Assembly (NCBI GenBank): GCA_965644295.1
Contig: CBFFRP010000042.1
Span: 48,019 to 112,018, forward strand
Direction of reading: 5' to 3'
Length of the DNA stretch: 64,000 nt
DNA from: Paraphysomonas bandaiensis
Taxonomy: Eukaryota > Chrysophyceae
The translations under genes were made by a program, and so were the position numbers. A model generated the notes under the pieces. That model did not search any database, was not told the origin of the DNA, and saw nothing but the letters and a program-made list of their open reading frames with translations. The stretch's first letter is position 1. Each line of letters begins with the position of its first letter. Shown here in pieces: positions 60,942 to 64,000 of this stretch.

Positions 60942-62270
60942 GATATTAATCCAAGCCAGGGCTGCGTACAGAAGCAGCGACATACGGCGGTGCCAACCAT
61001 AGCAGTATGCGGACAGACTCCTTGCAGACAAAAAGAGTGGAACTCCTACAGAGACCTCCAGCAGCATCCCCAAGGATCCCTCGGGAGACAGCCATGGGAC
61101 TCCGACTCTCCACATGGAACACAAATGGCAATCCGGCATCACACACAGGTAAAAGCCCAAGCTATCATCCGACACTTTACAGCGGCAAAAATTGGACGTG
61201 CTCCTATGTACAGGATGTCCGTCTAACAAGAAACTCAGGCCAACTTCTTCACGCGTATCATCGAAGATGCACTCCAGGGAACAAGAATGTGCCTCTTCCT
61301 CAGCAAGCAGCCAAAACTGACTTCAAGAGACCCACTAATGGGGGGTACAGTAGTCATAATCAGCGAATACTGGAAGCGCCGTCTCGCCTTCACAAAAGGC
61401 TGAACTTTACGGGACTTGGTTTAGTGAGCCGAGCTAGAGTTCAAAACGTCGGTGGCGCACACCTGCTAGTACTAACTAAGCGTCTATCTACCCCCGAAGC
61501 CATCCACGCCAGGCACTTGCACATTATGGAGCAAATTGACCAAGCTAGGGAGAGCGTCCCGTGAGCATCTGTACTGCTGACCCCTACAAGCTCCTATGCA
61601 ACATCCTTACGAAATGGGTCACTAAAGCCAGAGCCAAGGACCATACTGTCATTGTCGCCGGCGACTTCAATGGCTCCATGGAGACATGATCCTAAATCGG
61701 CAGAGACATTTCGACCACTTGCCGACAAGCTCCAACTGGCTGCACCACTCCATGAGCTTCTCCTACCCAGAGAGAACATATCCTTACCTTCCACAGATTA
61801 GACAAAGGAATATCGCGGATCGATCCTTCCTTCTACACCACCGCCGTTTACCTCCGAACATGTCTGTTACGGACACTGGCTGCCTTGACTCCCCCTCATT
61901 ACTCGCAGCGGCCTTCGATCATCGACCAGGTCCGGGTCGGTTTCACCGTACCAGTCAATCTTGACCCTCGACCACCTGAGTCGCACCTCCGAATCCCCCG
62001 TCTCAATGTAAACCCGAAGGACTCCAAGGAGGCACAGGCATACACCGCAAGACTCCCCGCCAACTTCATGCACAACTACCACATTTCGACAACAGGATCG
62101 ACTCCCATACTCCCTCCTGAGGTGGCAGCCAACAGACTCGCGGCCATCCATCACATAACCCTCCAGGCTTCCGCTTTGAGGCGAAGCGTCCTGCATGTAC
62201 ACATAGCACACGCCTACACGAACGTTGTCAGCGCACACGCTCAAAGTTCAAGAATGGCTTTTCCCCGGAA
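60942..62270 (+). pseudogene. APE-type endonuclease of the retrotransposon, broken by frameshifts
   Basis: Endonuclease motifs appear in order but in different frames: LSTWNTNGN near 61106 (motif with the first metal-binding Asn), VQDVRLT near 61214 (in the place of the usual QET), GGTVVIISEYW near 61341, VIVAGDFNGS near 61647 (GDFN motif) and SRIDPSFYTTAVYL near 61814. At least four frame changes separate them, so no intact enzyme can be made. The order matches the exonuclease-III-like endonuclease that opens target DNA in APE-class LINEs. Confidence 0.8.
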
Positions 62271-64000
62271 ATGAGAGTAATACAGGAAGGAATGCTCATG
62301 GTTTTGCGGATTATCCAAAAGATGTTCAATTCTGCTGGATACAAACGGCATGGATGGCGCGGCCCCCCGGCAACCACCCCCACCCACGAAATCATCACTG
62401 CATGGTTCGCCCGATGGGACTCCTATCTCAGGAGTTCTCAGGGTCACATCAAAGGCATATCGGACATCAACTTCTGGTGCAGCCACCGCAACGCGGACCC
62501 ACGAGTAATCCTGGGTTGGAACGCAAAGCAAGCCACCAAGAAAAACCTTCTCCGAATTGCCTTGCGACTGAGAGGACTTCTTCATGGAAGAGCCAGGACA
62601 GAAATGCGGACTAGACTCACGGCTCGCACCAAGCAGATGGAGGCACTGCTACAGCAGAAAAGACTTCAAGCAATTCTTCAGAAAATTGGTCTCAAGGTCA
62701 AAACACCACTCCGACTTACCACGGTGAAAACAACGGACGGACACATCCTCACAACGCCGCAAGACATTCATGAAGGCATTAATGCGCACTTCCGTGAACA
62801 TCATGCCAAACCTCCTGGACTTGACCCTGTAGCACAACAGCTCCAGGATGACCCTACATGGTGGAAATCACTTCTTGATCCGGGCTCAGCGACATGCCAG
62901 GAACCACTCCACCCCCGCTCGAAAATTCCTCTTCCCCTGCAACTGGGGTTACGACAGGCCCTTTGTACCAAGACCACTCCGGCCATGGCAGCCACACTCA
63001 AATCTACTCTTGCAAAAGACATCACCCAGGATAGATTCTACTGCACACTTCACTCTCTCCTCCTTCAACCGCGCGCCTGGACCCTCAATGGTCTCCTCCA
63101 ACATGGTCAAATCCTGGCCACCAGTGGTTCAGCGAGAAGGCTTACATCCTCACCAGATCTCTCTGGAAACATAAACATGTGCCCATTTGGTGGAGAGACA
63201 GGGTAATGTCTCCCATTCTCAAGAAACCAGGAGAATCCTCCCTCACTAATCTCCGACCGATTGGTCTGCTTGAAGTCAGTAGGAAAATATTAACAAGGAT
63301 AATCACTCATAGAATTCTTACCGTATGGGAGGAACAGAAAGTTTTGCATCCGTCCCAGCATGGTTATCGCTGGAGGAACGGGACGGACACAGCGATACTA
63401 CGGGCACTCGCGGCTGCAGGAGAAGCAAGACGAAAAGGCGACCAGCATATATGTACACTCTGGGACTTCAAGAAGGCCTTCTGACTCAATTGCGCCTAAC
63501 CTCATGCGTCTCGCGTGGGCACGACTGGGCGTTCCGGACGATGTAGTTGACTGGTTTGGCAACTTAGATGCCGGCGGTCTAACATTTCCCTGGACACCAT
63601 TCATGGCAAACAACATAGAGCCACGTTCTCTCCTTGACCTCCTGTCCGCAGACGGCCACTTCATTGCACTATTCAGTCTGGGTTTCGAAGCCGAAAGGGT
63701 ATCACCCAAGGGGGCACAGAATCCACATGCGCCTGGGTGGCACTCTGCGACATCCTTCTCACGTGGCTGGACATTGAACTGTCAACAACGAGTCCAACGT
63801 TACCAACTATTCAACTCACGACTCCGACTACAGGCGAAATAAAGATCTCCTTCGCGGATGATCTTAACACAATAGCTAAATCCATACACGCTGCCCAACT
63901 CATTGCCCAACAAATATCTGCGTTCTGCGTACTTTCGGGAATGGAACTCTCTATCCCCAAAGTAGTTTGCACAGTGTTTCCGATCCTACAGGATTCCAAC
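62271..64000 (+). pseudogene. Reverse transcriptase of the retrotransposon, frameshifted, cut by window end
   Basis: The frame 62271-63206 gives the N-terminal linker and thumb-proximal region. After a frame change, SPILKKPGESSLTNLRPIGL and the SQHGYRWRNGTDTAIL block follow (63209-63420), then LWDFKKAF. One extra T at about 63481 shifts the frame in the middle of the catalytic A motif; the next frame resumes DSIAPNLMRLAWARLGVPDD. FADD, the catalytic C motif, is at 63851-63862 in yet another frame. RNase H and the 3' end would be beyond base 64000. The motif series is that of a non-LTR reverse transcriptase. Confidence 0.88.

Larger units (their letters stand above)
54280..64000 (+). mobile_element. 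Long non-LTR retrotransposon encoding ORF1, OTU-like protease modules, SET domain, APE endonuclease and reverse transcriptase (3' end beyond window)
   Basis: Composition switches abruptly from AT-rich to C/A-rich and G-poor on the + strand at about 54.3 kb. The leader 'caacacaaagtttcacc...gctcaatg' (54314-54354) matches the 5' part of the short element at 11.86 kb. Order: ORF1 (54352-56892), a basic region, OTU-like modules plus SET, an APE-type endonuclease and an RT ending with FADD at 63851-63862. There are no long terminal repeats, integrase or gag/pol zinc knuckles. Several frameshifts and stops make this copy inactive. The 5' boundary is approximate. Confidence 0.9.

Noticed and set aside
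60957-60970. hAT terminus-like 'cagggctgcgtac' inside the LINE
   Set aside because: There are no subterminal repeats, partner end or target duplication; most likely chance similarity.

Overview
This is nuclear DNA from a eukaryotic microbe. Most genes are split by very small GT-AG introns (most 44-65 nt, some 70-110 nt). Adjacent genes lie on either strand with no operons, and the proteins are eukaryote-only families: an ER Hsp70, mitochondrial processing peptidase alpha, the PAXBP1/GCFC splicing factor, BCAS3, CYFIP/Sra1 and a CFAP97-type ciliary domain. The CFAP97 domain points to a flagellated organism. The WW/IQ/ankyrin protein, the N-myristoylated MGAGAS EF-hand protein and an oomycete-like hAT transposase fit a stramenopile or other SAR-group protist. 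That placement is an inference from recalled family resemblance, not a search result.

Layout. 1-4.4 kb (-): CFAP97/EF-hand protein, cut by the window edge. 5-7 kb (+): BiP ending in DDEL. 8.2-10.9 kb (-): SulP/STAS/cyclic-nucleotide-domain anion transporter. 11.5-14.9 kb: nested repeats, in which a palindromic minisatellite was hit by a retrotransposon derivative that was then hit by a hAT element, each with exact target-site duplications. 15.3-20.5 kb (-): large WW/IQ/ankyrin scaffold. 21.1-22.9 kb (+): MPP alpha. 24.8-25.6 kb (-): THEM4-like thioesterase. 26.1-28.7 kb (+): PAXBP1/GCFC. 28.7-30.2 kb: hAT relic and SINE-like repeat. 31.2-34.0 kb (-): BCAS3-like. 34.5-36.3 kb (+): secreted aldo/keto reductase fusion. 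36.8-37.2 kb (-): small unknown gene. 37.8-40.1 kb (+): M14 carboxypeptidase. 40.4-41.4 kb: repeats. 41.7-46.6 kb (-): CYFIP with an added proline-rich tail. 47.2-48.6 kb (+): SLC52-like transporter. 49.1-49.6 kb: SINE-like repeat. 50.4-51.4 kb (-): myristoylated EF-hand protein. 51.7-52.7 kb (+): short p300/CBP-like acetyltransferase. 53.0-53.8 kb: hAT miniature element. 54.3-64.0 kb (+): a long non-LTR retrotransposon that continues past the window.

The most unusual content is this retrotransposon. Downstream of an unrecognised ORF1 it encodes a polyprotein with tandem OTU-like cysteine-protease modules followed by a SET-domain methyltransferase module. An APE-type endonuclease and a reverse transcriptase follow. 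This copy is decayed: a TAG stop lies inside the SET domain and there are several frameshifts. Its 5' end resembles the 5' end of the short element at 11.8 kb, whose 3' tail is shared with the SINE-like copies scattered through the window, so these repeats probably form one autonomous/non-autonomous family. Other notable gene architectures are CYFIP with a WASHC3-like motif and polyproline tail, CFAP97 fused to seven EF-hands, and a p300/CBP-type HAT domain encoded almost alone.
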